Origin: Paraescarpia echinospica | Taxonomy: Eukaryota; Annelida; Polychaeta; Sabellida; Siboglinidae | DNA: 64,000 nucleotides | NCBI GenBank assembly: GCA_020002185.1 | Contig: CM034539.1 | Coordinates: 924,355 to 988,354, forward strand | Direction of reading: 5' to 3' | In this document: piece after piece, positions 44,238 through 55,934 of the stretch | Layout: each line of letters opens with the position of its first letter | Position numbering within the stretch: the first letter of the stretch is position 1 | The notes under the pieces: model-generated | The model's input: the letters and a program-made list of their open reading frames with translations, nothing else | What the model was told of the DNA's origin: nothing | The model's database searches: none | Translations under genes and position numbers: made by a program

Positions 44238-44480
44238 TTGACGGAGGTGTTGCTAGGCAACAGGTCACATGACGGAGAGGTTATCTGTAGCGTGTTCGGC
44301 CAGTATTGCCAGAGTGTTGACAGTGGTTGTTATGCTTCAGGTGGCATGCCTAACCTGGACGGCATGACATTTGGTCAGCACAAGAAGATGCTGGAGGGTT
44401 GTGTCAGCAACCTGCACATCCATGGCAAGGACCCCTTGACCTCACCACTGTCGCTGTTGGGGTATGTCCTGGCGCCCTGA
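44238..44480 (+). pseudogene. LamG-domain C-terminal exon fragment
   Basis: The frame contains GGMPNLDGMTFGQHKKMLEG followed by CVSNLHIHGKDP, the characteristic end of a laminin-G domain (G-G-x-P-N, then G-C-x-x-N-L-x-I). It ends in TGA at 44478-44480. Laminin-G modules occur in extracellular matrix and cell-surface proteins together with EGF modules, which supports one locus with the furin-like and EGF exons upstream. The rest of the LamG domain was not found nearby. Confidence 0.6.
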
Positions 44481-45826
44481 CACCCCTCTTTTCTGCAGCC
44501 GTCCAGTTGCTACAGTGTTTTTGTTTCTTTATGTTTTGGGGCTAGTGTTGGAGACAGTTTTTTTCTTAAACAAAATGTATTATTTTGTCAGCTTTATTAG
44601 TTTTATTAATAGAAATGTAACCGATTAAAGTTATATATCTCGGCTGGTTGATACTTGATTTGAAACTTATGTTGCCAACATAATTAGGAGGTTAACTAAT
44701 GTCAGAATTAATTGTACTATTAGCCTATACATGTGGATTCTTTGTAATTTTACTTTATTTGTATACATTTTCTAGCAGTAAAATGTTGTCTTTGAATGTT
44801 GAAGGGCAGATTCACAAAGCAATGTTAATATGATGGAGAGATAAGGTAATTATGTGCAATCATACCATGATATCGTGCCAACTGAAGTGAAGGTCTGATA
44901 CAAGGTATTTATTGTGCGCAAATGCCAAATATGCCAAATACTTATTGAATATTTTTCCACACAGAAACAGAGTTGTAGGGGAAAGAAATCTTGTGATGTA
45001 TTTCATTATAATGTACAACATTTGACACAGTCCCACTGATATCTATTTATAACAGACAGACAGACAGACAGTATTTTTTTTACCACCATAAGCACATAAA
45101 CTACAATATAATATTAATTGTAAGGTCAGGGAGACTCCCATTAAGACAATTATATGCAGCTATCATGGGAGCAACCCTACTGATGTAACTGGATAGTGGA
45201 CTTTGCCCTGGTCACTTACTAGGCTGTGAGTGGAGTGGCTAGCTGTAAATGTGTGTATCGGTCTAGCCTAGTTAATTTTCTTTAGTGTATCTTTTGTTCT
45301 CAAATAATCTGTCCTCTTAGTTTTACAAATGAAGACATAATCTGGCATAACTTCATAAGTTTTTGTAGCAGTACATTTGTACTTCCAATGTATCATTGCA
45401 ACATAACATACACACTGTATGTAATATTCTCATGCAATCCATTTGCATATATAATATAAAACTTCAACAGCAGTTTTCTTCATTTTCACTTTTTGACCCC
45501 TACCATGTTCAATGCGCCATAACTTCGCAAATGTTTGTAGCAGTCATAATTTTTGAAACTGTAAAAGCACCCTACCCAACCTTTACAAGAATGAAAGAAA
45601 ACAATGTTAAAATTTTTCTGACTTATCACTCATTTGGTCAGCCGGGGTCACATAGACGTATTAGTCCAAAGGACTTCAGGGCCACTTGGCCCATTTTGTT
45701 TTATAAATGTTCTTATCTATTTATTATATATATGTTTTAATGTTTTTTAACAATCTTATTGAGTACATTCCATGTTCTAGTATTGTGATGCACCTCTGAA
45801 TTATTAATTGCCATATTTATGGTGCA
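44481..45826. other. AT-rich stretch before the assembly gap
   Basis: It contains a CAGA run at about 45055-45071 and a relative of the dispersed repeat of 28.3 kb at about 45072-45180. No gene is seen. Confidence 0.5.
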
Positions 45827-46826
45827 NNNNNNNNNNNNNNNNNNNNNNNNNNNNNNNNNNNNNNNNNNNNNNNNNNNNNNNNNNNNNNNNNNNNNNNNNN
45901 NNNNNNNNNNNNNNNNNNNNNNNNNNNNNNNNNNNNNNNNNNNNNNNNNNNNNNNNNNNNNNNNNNNNNNNNNNNNNNNNNNNNNNNNNNNNNNNNNNNN
46001 NNNNNNNNNNNNNNNNNNNNNNNNNNNNNNNNNNNNNNNNNNNNNNNNNNNNNNNNNNNNNNNNNNNNNNNNNNNNNNNNNNNNNNNNNNNNNNNNNNNN
46101 NNNNNNNNNNNNNNNNNNNNNNNNNNNNNNNNNNNNNNNNNNNNNNNNNNNNNNNNNNNNNNNNNNNNNNNNNNNNNNNNNNNNNNNNNNNNNNNNNNNN
46201 NNNNNNNNNNNNNNNNNNNNNNNNNNNNNNNNNNNNNNNNNNNNNNNNNNNNNNNNNNNNNNNNNNNNNNNNNNNNNNNNNNNNNNNNNNNNNNNNNNNN
46301 NNNNNNNNNNNNNNNNNNNNNNNNNNNNNNNNNNNNNNNNNNNNNNNNNNNNNNNNNNNNNNNNNNNNNNNNNNNNNNNNNNNNNNNNNNNNNNNNNNNN
46401 NNNNNNNNNNNNNNNNNNNNNNNNNNNNNNNNNNNNNNNNNNNNNNNNNNNNNNNNNNNNNNNNNNNNNNNNNNNNNNNNNNNNNNNNNNNNNNNNNNNN
46501 NNNNNNNNNNNNNNNNNNNNNNNNNNNNNNNNNNNNNNNNNNNNNNNNNNNNNNNNNNNNNNNNNNNNNNNNNNNNNNNNNNNNNNNNNNNNNNNNNNNN
46601 NNNNNNNNNNNNNNNNNNNNNNNNNNNNNNNNNNNNNNNNNNNNNNNNNNNNNNNNNNNNNNNNNNNNNNNNNNNNNNNNNNNNNNNNNNNNNNNNNNNN
46701 NNNNNNNNNNNNNNNNNNNNNNNNNNNNNNNNNNNNNNNNNNNNNNNNNNNNNNNNNNNNNNNNNNNNNNNNNNNNNNNNNNNNNNNNNNNNNNNNNNNN
46801 NNNNNNNNNNNNNNNNNNNNNNNNNN
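45827..46826. other. Assembly gap of exactly 1000 N
   Basis: A round gap size normally marks a scaffold join of unknown length. The sequence resumes in the middle of the 38-bp satellite, at a point equivalent to position 27458. The ORFs called across it are artefacts. Confidence 0.99.
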
Positions 46827-47366
46827 TATAACTGTAACATGAGAGCACATATTGTAGCTTTGATGTATTAACACTGCATCTACACGGTATTGTTTACAAC
46901 AGTATAACTGTAACATGAGAGCGCATGTTGTAGCTTTGATGTATTAACACTGCATCTACACGGTATTGTTTACAACAGTATAACTGTAACATGAGAGTGC
47001 ATGTTGTAGCTTTGATGTATTAACACTGCATCTACACGGTATTGTAGCTTTGATGTATTAACACTGCATCTACACGGTATTATAGCTTTGATGTATTAAC
47101 ACTGCATCTACACGGTATTGTAGCTTTGATGTATTATCACTGCATCTACACGGTATTGTAGCTTTGATGTATTAACACTGCATCTACACGGTATTGTAGC
47201 TTTGATGTATTAACACTGCATTTACACGGTATTGTAGCTTTGATGTATTAACACTGCATCTACACGGTATTGTAGCTTTGATGTATTAACACTGTATGTA
47301 CACAGTATTGTAGCTTTGATGTATTAACACTGCATCTACACGGTATTGTTTACAACAGTATAACTG
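46827..47366. repeat. 38-bp satellite, second copy (partial)
   Basis: Matches 27458-27997, including rare variants such as TATTATCACTG and CTGTATGTACACAG. Only the part nearest exon 5 is present because the gap cuts the array. Confidence 0.97.
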
Positions 47367-47368
47367 AC

Positions 47369-47547
47369 TTGTTTCTCAGATTTTAGTTCCAGTCTTGTCT
47401 TGGCCATTTGTTCGAGTTCCTTTTGCCGCTTTTCTTCCTCCTGCTTCAGGAGAGCTCGTCGCTGGTGTCGCAGTTTAGCACGGTGACGACACTCGAGTCT
47501 CTGCCTTGTTTCTGACTTAGTACAGTGGTCAGTGGAGGCCTTGAAAG
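47369..47547 (-). CDS. SWAP70: SWAP70-like exon 5: end of PH domain and start of coiled coil
   Basis: The acceptor is TTGCAG. The first two bases complete an Ala codon begun in exon 4, giving EWIS-AFKAS. The exon then encodes a basic linker (DHCTKSETRQRLECRHRAKL) and the start of a coil (LLKQEEEKRQKELEQMAKTR), in the position of the family's basic stretch after the PH domain. It ends in phase 0 before GTCAGT. The linker codons include a 17-bp stretch identical to the nearby intronic minisatellite unit. The 38-bp satellite begins three bases into the downstream intron. Confidence 0.92.
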
Positions 47548-47975
47548 CTGCAATACATGAAGAAGAAGAATTTGTTTTTATTTGACCCAGACATTTGATT
47601 ATACATACAATACATCCATGTCAAAATATAACCTTATGATAAGCATGGCATAACGCATGGTAAATAACAAAAAAGTAGGGTCAGGAGACTCCTCTAAGAC
47701 TATAAAAGTTGCCATCGAGGAGCCACCTTTTATGATAAAAAATGTAACTGGATTAATACATCACACAAATCAAATTAATACATCACCTAAGTCAAAATAA
47801 AAAAGTAAAAAAGAAATAAAAAAGAAAAGAAAAAAGAACATGATATGAATATGAGCATGTGTGTAGTGTGAGCAAGCTTACATGATTATTGTGTTTGTCG
47901 TTTAGGCACTGTTTTCTACTGTATAAAGTTGACAGGTGGTTATCATTATAGCAATTTTGTCAAGGCATCCACACT

Positions 47976-48235
47976 TAGTACAGTGAACTCTTGACTTAGT
48001 ACAGTGAAATCTGACCTAGTACAGTGAAATCTGACTTAGTACAGTGAACTCTTGACTTAATACAGTGAACTATGACTTAGTACATGAACTCTTGACTTGG
48101 TACATTGAACTATTGACCTACTACAATGAACTCTGACTTAGTTAAGTGAACTCTTGACTTAGTACAGTGAACTCTTGACTTAGTACAGTGAACATTGACT
48201 TAGTACAATGAACTCTGACTTAGTACAGTGAACTC
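47976..48235. repeat. 20-21-bp minisatellite, second copy
   Basis: Equivalent to 28607-28852 with one extra 20-bp unit and a variant TTAGTTAAGTG. The difference shows that the two copies are not a simple duplicated read path. Confidence 0.95.
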
Positions 48236-48931
48236 TGCTTAATTGAATCACTTAAAGGGAATCAAGACACACTAATTTTGTGTACTTATATGCTAGTGAA
48301 TATCACCAAACAGTGAGTATAATTAGAGAAAATGTTAATACTGGCAGAATAACTGAGAATAACACGTGGTCACTTCTACAAAACAAGATGGCAGACACTG
48401 TAAAAATAATTGGTCAGAGTCTGGTCAATGGTCACTAGAGGGTGGTTCAATAATAACCATGAGACATGTGCCACTGACATCAAATAGCATGGACTGCAAT
48501 GTCAGTGAATACAACATAGTTCATATATCATGGAATGAGAAACACGACAAATTATGTAGTCTCTTATCTCGTCTGATTCAATATTTTCATGCAAATTTCC
48601 AACAAAAGGAATAGTGTCGAAGGTACGTCAAACAACTGCATTTTATTTTTGCCATTCTAATTTAGCAGCTATGGAATTCCATAAACAGAGTCTCTCCAAA
48701 GAAAACTGTTGATAGACGCTAGTTTAAAGTTAGTAATGATCATACATCTCACAAGTCACAAGGTAAATTTTCATCCACAAAGTTTGCTATACAAACATTT
48801 TTGATTTTACAGAATAATTAATTTTTTCTTCATCAGGGATTACATCACCTTTGATTTAATCAGGCAGACACTCTTATAGACATAACTCATACATATGGGA
48901 TGTAACATTGTCAGCAGGTCATGTGACTAAC

Positions 48932-49043
48932 CGGAAATCCACTCTGTGCGTGTGCGATAGTCGGGTGCGCTTACTTCATATGTTTTCCCTTCCGTTACCA
49001 ATGCAAACCTGTTTGGTTTGGCGCCCACCTTCTCTGGCAGAGC
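48932..49043 (-). CDS. SWAP70: SWAP70-like exon 4: second half of PH domain
   Basis: The acceptor TTGGTGCAG and donor GTTAGT bound 112 bp reading ALPEKVGAKPNRFALVTEGK, TYEVSAPDYRTRTEWIS. It aligns with the SWAP70 PH segment SLPDKDGKKCLFLVK to KKKQEWIQA. The Trp in EWIS is the invariant Trp of the C-terminal PH helix. It starts in phase 0 after exon 3 and ends in phase 1. Exon 3 of the gene is 11 kb upstream, so this right-hand copy is the one nearest the 5' exons. Confidence 0.93.
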
Positions 49044-50223
49044 CTGCACCAATAAACATATACTGTTTACATAAATGCTGAAAGGTGGCGCCATCTGATG
49101 AGAGGGTTTGACAGACTCCATTACAATTATAAATTTCTAAAATAAGCCTAATTATAACAAGTTTGTTTATCTCCGTACAAGTAAGAGTGATGTCAATGTC
49201 ACATGATAATAATAATTATTATTTATCACAATACAAGACAAAGTTATATCAACCGAATACAGAAAAATATGAGTTTGACCCATTTGAATACTGGGAACTT
49301 TAAATTGGTTGTGTTGAACAGTGATCAGAATACTGGACTTTCAATCGAGAGCACCGAAGATGGAATCCTCTTTAACGTTGCTGCTGTTTGGAAGTTTGGC
49401 AATCTCATTCACACCATGTTGCTCATTATCTACCTAGCACAAAGATGTTAAGGTCAAGCATGTTATTGGCACAGGACATAATTAACCAAATATGGGACTG
49501 CTTATACAAACCACTGGTCAGTCTTGCACGTCTGTTATTTAACAAACAAATGTAGCTGGGCTAAATGCCAATAGTCGAACCTCGTTTTACGGTCACCTCG
49601 ATAATACAACCACCTTGCAATTAAGGTAACATTATGACACTCCCAAATTATTTCCATACACTGTAAAGTATAAGAAATTAGTCTTGCTAATATGGTCACT
49701 TCTGCCCAGTCCCAAGGGTGATGTTAATAGAGAGGTTCCACTGTGTGTGTGTAATTGATGTGTGAGTCCTATTTGGGGGGTTTGCATAGTTTTGTTTGTC
49801 TATCTCAAGGGGTGTCACAAATGATGAGTGAATGATCAAGTGTGGATTTTCATAGACGAGGTTTGGGGCAACAGAGTGTACATATATGCTTAATGACAAC
49901 AGAGTGTACATATACGCTTAATGACAACAGAGTGTACATATACGCTTAATGACAACAGCTGCTATCATTGACCGACTTCACAATGACACTCCAACTCAAG
50001 TTCTCATCAACCTCTCCAGATGTAGGTAAAGATCACATCTCATAAAATAAATCCTGACAACACAAGAGCTTCTTGAAACTCTTCTGTTGACATATATATA
50101 TATATATATATACTGACTCTCAAATAATTGCATTAATGATATCCCAAAAGAGTTCACAGTACAAAGAAGCCTCACTACTACTGTAGATCTTACGGACATA
50201 ACCCCTGGTGGACAAATCCTTCC
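49044..50223. other. SWAP70: Intron sequence between exon 4 (right copy) and LINE D
   Basis: Duplicate of 29655-30842. It contains the second copies of the pogo-like MITE (49569-49743), the 28-bp triplet repeat (49869-49959) and the shorter TA run (50091-50111). The 5' end of LINE D may lie in its last few hundred bases. No gene was found. Confidence 0.6.
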
Positions 50224-50316
50224 TTGTCACATAACTATCTGGATGTAAACCCTTACAGACAAAACCCATCATGGAGAGTTGAGAATTCTACAACACAGAA
50301 GGAGCAGAGTTGTGAC

Positions 50317-51420
50317 ATGGAGACTGAAGAAAGGAGACTGAGAGGAGGGAAGGTGACCGGTGTGAAGGAACAAGAAATTGAGAAGACAGAGGGACGGAGG
50401 AAAAGTGTTCGGCAGAGGAAAAGAAAACGGGTCAGTGGGGATAGATCAACAGGTAGTCAGACTGTAGAGAACGAGGAGAGACGCGACAGCGATACAGGTG
50501 GTGAAGAGGTAGATACCACAGAGGCAGTTGGTAAGACTGTGAGACAGAAGACTGATGGAAGAAGACAGAGTGTTCAGCAAAAAACAGAAAACATGACAGG
50601 CGTGAAGATGACAGGGGGGAAAGTGACCGTAGTGAAGGAGGTAGCCGGGGAAAAGGGATGGGAGAGGAGAGAAGAAAATGTGATGGGAGGAAAGATGAAG
50701 GGACGAAAGGAAGTGAGAGTAAATGTGCTAGAAGAGAAGATGACAGGAGGAAAGGGGACAAGAGAAAACGCGACAGGAAAGAAGGGAATGGAAGAGAATG
50801 TGACAGGAGAGAAGACGGCAAGAAGAAAAGACAACAACCAGACATATGCAAACCGGAGGAGCTACTCCGAGGCAGTGATTGAGGGGGCAAGGAGAAAACA
50901 GAGAGTGTTTATGGGTGATTCAATTCTGAGAAAAACAGACAAGATTATATGCGAGGGGAAGGACGTTGTTGTATGTCTACCGGGGGCTAGGATAGAGCAT
51001 GTGACCGAAAGGGTAGAGAAGGTATTGGGGCATGGTAAGGAAGGGTCTATACTAGTACATGTAGGGACAAACAATGCAGACAAGGAGGGAACAACTGGGA
51101 TAGTTCAGAAGTACAGACATCTAGTAAGGAAGCTAAAGAAGACAAGAGTGGAACAGGTCGTTCCCTCAGGAATTTTGCCACTAATGGGAGGAAGGGGGGC
51201 ATCATACAGAAACTGTAAGAGGATGGCGATCAACGAAATAGTTGAACAGATGTGTGAAGAAGAGGGGGTGGGATTCACAGATTTATGGGGGTACTTTGTT
51301 GGGAGGGAAGATATGTACACGAGAGATGGCCTCCATCTAAGTGGAAAGGGGGCAGCAGTACTCTCAGAGAATCTGCTGAGATCTGTTGACAGTGGGACAG
51401 GTTGCATCTATTTAAACTAA
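50317..51420 (+). CDS. LINE ORF1 with SGNH esterase domain (copy D)
   Basis: 367 residues, differing from copy B at three residues (ORF-numbered VTGEK/MTGGK and GGKKKG/GGKMKG). Esterase motifs: GDSIL (Ser), GTNNAD (Asn) and DGLHLSGKG (Asp, His). The N-terminal half is highly charged and repetitive. The open frame extends 31 codons upstream of the chosen ATG, without another ATG. Confidence 0.88.
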   Translation: METEERRLRGGKVTGVKEQEIEKTEGRRKSVRQRKRKRVSGDRSTGSQTVENEERRDSDTGGEEVDTTEAVGKTVRQKTDGRRQSVQQKTENMTGVKMTGGKVTVVKEVAGEKGWERREENVMGGKMKGRKEVRVNVLEEKMTGGKGTRENATGKKGMEENVTGEKTARRKDNNQTYANRRSYSEAVIEGARRKQRVFMGDSILRKTDKIICEGKDVVVCLPGARIEHVTERVEKVLGHGKEGSILVHVGTNNADKEGTTGIVQKYRHLVRKLKKTRVEQVVPSGILPLMGGRGASYRNCKRMAINEIVEQMCEEEGVGFTDLWGYFVGREDMYTRDGLHLSGKGAAVLSENLLRSVDSGTGCIYLN

Positions 51421-51559
51421 ATTCGCAGGGGGGACTCGCAGAGAAGCCTGAAACTGGAGGCATAGATAAAGACAGCAACAATAATTCAGCAAAGAACAGT
51501 CTGGAAAACTGTTCTGAAGCTGGATATAAATGTGTTTGTTTAAATGCAAGGAGTATAGT

Positions 51560-54262
51560 AAACAAAAGAAATGAACTAAACATTATGGTAGAAGATATTA
51601 ACCCTCACATAATAGGTATAACCGAATCATGGGCAACCACCGATGTATCAGATGCCGAATTGGGACTGACAGGATATGTAATGTTTAGGAAAGATAGAAT
51701 AGGAAGAAAGGGAGGTGGAGTTATTTTATATATTAAAGAATCTATCCAGGCTTATGAAATAAAATTAGACAGAGAAGCAGATTGCAAAGAAGCTGTTTGG
51801 TGTAACATAATTACAGGAAACTCAACGTTAACAGTTGGATTAGTTTATCGAAGTCCAAACATAAGCATAGAAGAGAATGAAAAAATACAAAACGCTATAA
51901 GGGAAGTGAGCAAACGGGACTGTGTTATTATGGGGGATTTCAACCACGGGCATATAAAATGGAAATCTCTACAGAGTATGGGTTGTGAGGACCACAAGTT
52001 TTTAGTTTTAGTACAAGATAGTTTCCTTTCTTAACATGTGCTAGAACCAACCAGGGGAGAGAATGTGTTAGACATAGTTTTGTCCTCACAGAATGAATTA
52101 GTTGACAATGTCAGGATATATGAGCCACTGGGGAATAGTGATCACAACCAGATACATTTTACCATCAAAGTAAAATCAGAAAGGAATAGTAAAAAGCAGT
52201 ACAGGAGAAATTTCCACAAAGGAAAATATAAGGACATAAGGAAATATTTAGCAAAGATAGACTGGAATAACACACTGAAGAATAAGACAGCAACAGAATG
52301 CTGGAATATCTTAGAGTGAAATTGAATGCATCATCGTCAAATTTGTTCCCTTAAAAAACACGGGAAACAGTCCAAAAAGAAACACTTATCGAAAGAAGCC
52401 ATTAGAAAAATTAAGTATAAACAAATGATGTGGAAGTCATATAGACGTACTGGAAATGACGAAGACTACAACATTTATAAAGAAGCACTAAACCAAGCTA
52501 CAGCTGAAATTAGAAATTCAAAGAGAAGCTATGAACATAAATTAGCTTGTAATATAAAACATGACAGCAAGAGTTTTTATGTGTATATTCGAAGCAACTA
52601 GAAAGTTCAGGATAAGGTTTGTCCTCTAGAAGATAGTGCTGGAAATATAATATCAGAAGGATTCTTAATGGCAGAAGACCTGAATGAGTATTTTAGTTCA
52701 GTGTTTACCAGAGAAGACACTAGTTCACTGCCAGTACCAGAGGCTAAGTTCAAGGGGGCAGATTCAGACTATTTAGGACAATTAATTGTAACCCCGGAAA
52801 TGGTAGCTAAGAAAATTAGGGCTATGAAGGATAATAAATCACCTGGAGTGGATGGTATTCCACCCAAACTACTACTGGAAATTGTAGAACAAATTAGCAT
52901 ACCGCTTGCAACAGTTTTCAACTTGTCATTAGAAGAGGGAGTGGTTCCTTTAGAATGGAAAGAAGCAAACATTATACCGTTATTTAAAAAAGGTTCGAGA
53001 AACAAGTCAAATAATTATAGACCAGTTAGTTTAACATCGGTGATTTGTAAATTATTAGAAAGACTAATTAAAGATCACATGGTGGATTTTCTTGTTAAAC
53101 ATAACTTGATAAACCCATCTCAACATGGGTTTCTAAAAGCGAGGTCATGCTTAACAAATATGTTATGTTTTTTGGAAGATATCACTAAGTGGGTAGATGA
53201 TGGATCACCAGTAGATATCATCTACTTAGATTTTCAAAAAGCTTTCGACAAAGTGCCACATCAAAGATTACTGCTTAAACTAAAGGCCCGTGGCATAGGA
53301 AATGGTATAATTAACTGGATAGAAAAATGGCTGATTGACAAAAGACAACGGGTAGTTGTTGATGGGGAGGTTTCAAACTGGAAATCAGTTTTGAGTGGGG
53401 TTCCACAGGGATCAGTACTGGGACCTATATTATTCTTAATATATATAAACGATTTGGACGATGATATAGCTAGCAAGGTGTTGAAATTTGCAGATGATAC
53501 AAAAGTGTTTAGAAGGATTAAAAGTGATGGAGATAGACAGCATTTACAAGATGATCTTGACAGGTTGATCAAATGGTCTGAAAAGTGGCAAATGTTGTTC
53601 AATTTTGGGAAATGTAAATGCCTTCACACAGGACATGGGAACGAATATGTAGAATATACAATGGGGGGAACTGTACTAAGTACTACTGTAAAAGAAAAAG
53701 ACTTAGGGCTGACAATTAGTGCTGACATGAAGGTTTCAGAGCAGTGTGGAATTGCAGCTTCAAAAGGAAATCAAATCCTTGGATTGATTAGGCGAAATAT
53801 AGCATATAAAGAAAAAGAACTAATAATACCGCTGTACAAAACAATAGTTAGGCCTCATTTAGAATATTGTATACAAGCGTGGAGGCCATACCGCAAGAAG
53901 GACATAGATATGCTAGAAAGAGTACAGAGGAGAGTGACTAAAATGATACCAAAGGGATCTTAGTTATGAAAAACGCCTAAAAGAATGTGGTTTAACAACA
54001 CTAGAGACCAGGAGGTTGAGAGGAGATCAGATAGAAGTGTTTAAAATATTGAATGGTTATAAAAATATTGATAGAAATGTTTTTTTTCAGTTAAGAAAGA
54101 TAGAAAGACTAGAGGACATGAAACAGTGTAGATGAGACGTAAGAAAGTTCTCATTTTCACAAAGGACTGTGAATGAATGGAACATATTATCTGATGACTG
54201 TGTGGGTGCTAGTAGTGTGAATATGTTTAAAAATAAAATCGACACATACCTCAGAAGGGCTG
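51560..54262 (+). pseudogene. Broken LINE ORF2: endonuclease and reverse transcriptase (copy D)
   Basis: The endonuclease begins near LNARSIVNKRNELNIM and includes GITESWA and GDFNHGH. The linker continues after stops and a frameshift. 52668-53963 encodes an uninterrupted reverse transcriptase with SPGVDGIPPKLL, NYRPVSLTSVICKLLERLIK, DFQKAFDKVPHQRL, GVPQGSVLGPILFLIYIND and KFADDTKVF. A 5-bp deletion after MIPK ends the frame at GS-stop, and the last domain is degraded. Confidence 0.93.
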
Positions 54263-54372
54263 GATATATGTAGATAAAAGGGTTGGACTCTCGATAAGCC
54301 AAAGGGCTTCCTTGTCCGCCTGCCATCTAGAGTTAATTCTCTGGATGGCAATTTTGTTAAATCTTGTTAAAT

Positions 54373-55640
54373 GGAAACAAAACCCTAAGGGTCATTATAA
54401 TATTTCTCTGCAATTTGTTTTTGTAAGATTACCCGAGCTGGATTAGTAACTTATTTAGGGTTTGACTTTACTAATCTCGACATACTGCAACGTATCATAG
54501 AGTCCCACTTACACTTGAATTGGCCTTACCCTGTGTTGATGCAGGTACATAATTATGTAGTGTAATTCACATCTATAATCTTTAACATTAATCATAAAGC
54601 CTTACCCTATATGGGTGTGTGGGTGCATAAATATGTACACACATATGTGATACTTGTTGTCATTTTTTATTTGCATCAAATCTAAAAAAAATTGCATTTA
54701 TTACATTACCTAATTATTGGTGGTTCTCGAAATAAGCCTCCAGGGGTTTCTAGAGAATCTCCTGAGTTACTTAGTAAAAAACCATATTTACATTCATACT
54801 TGTAATATCACTGTAACAGAGTAACCAAATAAACTTTCAATCATTCAAACTTTCATTCATTCATTCATTAATTCATTACTCAGGGTCTTACCATCGACTG
54901 CAATTGCTAGCAATAACAAAAACAGTTAACAAAATGACAGACAAGATCAGAAGGCAAACCTGAAATAAAAAAGTAGACAAAATGGCTGTGAACCTAATCA
55001 ACACCCGTAGAAGTATGTAAATGAACACTGAAACAGTTTGGTTAGAGTTTTTAGGATTATATAATCTAAGAATGTGAGTGATATCAGCTGTCAGCTAATG
55101 CACAACTGGTGACTGTTTGTCAGTTGTCACAGACGTTCTGTCATCACCGTCACTTGCCATAAAGGATGCGTAACGTCATCTTTCCAATTTTCCATAGAAT
55201 TTCATATCAAAATTCCACATCGAGAAACCAACCTCATTTTTGTTGAAGGGTACCAAATTTGTTCAGACCCACCAGAACCAAGGACCCCATTTTTTCAAAC
55301 CCTAGAGTGAACATTAGATAACAATGTAACAGTTTCTAGGGTAACTGTTGATAGAGTGACAGTCAAGCTGCTATTGGGGTCAAATACCATGTGAACGAGT
55401 GTGAGTTTATTTGAGAGCACAGATAGCACACAAGTGATTGTTGCTGCAGCATGTTACCAGTGGATATGATCTGCAGTGAGCTTGGACTTGCTTGGGGTCA
55501 GTGGAGCGTGTCATCAGCTGTCTATCACACAGGATGTGCCCCACTGAAAGGGCGCTCAGTGTGCAGGGGAACAAGAATGTAAGATGTTAATCTGAGCAAG
55601 AATGGAGACAGAGCAACCGGCAGAAGAAATGTAGCTTTCT
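54373..55640. other. SWAP70: Intronic AT-rich stretch
   Basis: Only ATTC-type simple sequence near 54845-54880 stands out. No exon or element was recognised. Confidence 0.55.
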
Positions 55641-55802
55641 TTGCAGTCCTCACCAGCCAGTCTGTGTCGGTCTGGCTGCCAGCGCGAGATGTGTTTTCTG
55701 GATACTTTTAATGAACAGTACAGACCTTTGTGTGGAATTGTTGGTCATATCAAAGTGGTAGCTAAACCAGATGTATTGTGCTATTTGTATTTCATGCAGA
55801 TT

Positions 55803-55805
<3 letters not shown>

Positions 55806-55866
<61 letters not shown>

Positions 55867-55920
55867 ATGTGTGCATGTGTGCATGTGTGCATGTGTGCAT
55901 GTGTGCATGTGTGCATGTGT
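55806..55920. repeat. (GT)n and (GTGTGCAT)n microsatellites
   Basis: A TG run at 55806-55863 is followed by about six GTGTGCAT units and a TA run that forms the left edge of the hAT-like element. Confidence 0.97.
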
Positions 55921-55934
55921 GTATATATATATAT

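Larger units (their letters stand above)
50224..54372 (+). mobile_element. CR1-like LINE (copy D), nearly full length but inactive
   Basis: The order is ORF1 (esterase), ORF2 endonuclease, reverse transcriptase with FADD, C-terminal region, 3' hairpin and short TTGTTAAATC tail. It is the best preserved copy: the reverse transcriptase frame 52668-53963 has no interruption. It carries stops after DSFLS (about 52032) and YIRSN (about 52599), a frameshift near 52312 and a 5-bp deletion near 53955. Confidence 0.95.

Noticed and set aside
45737..46916. ORFs of 343-370 codons across the gap
   Set aside because: They consist almost entirely of N.
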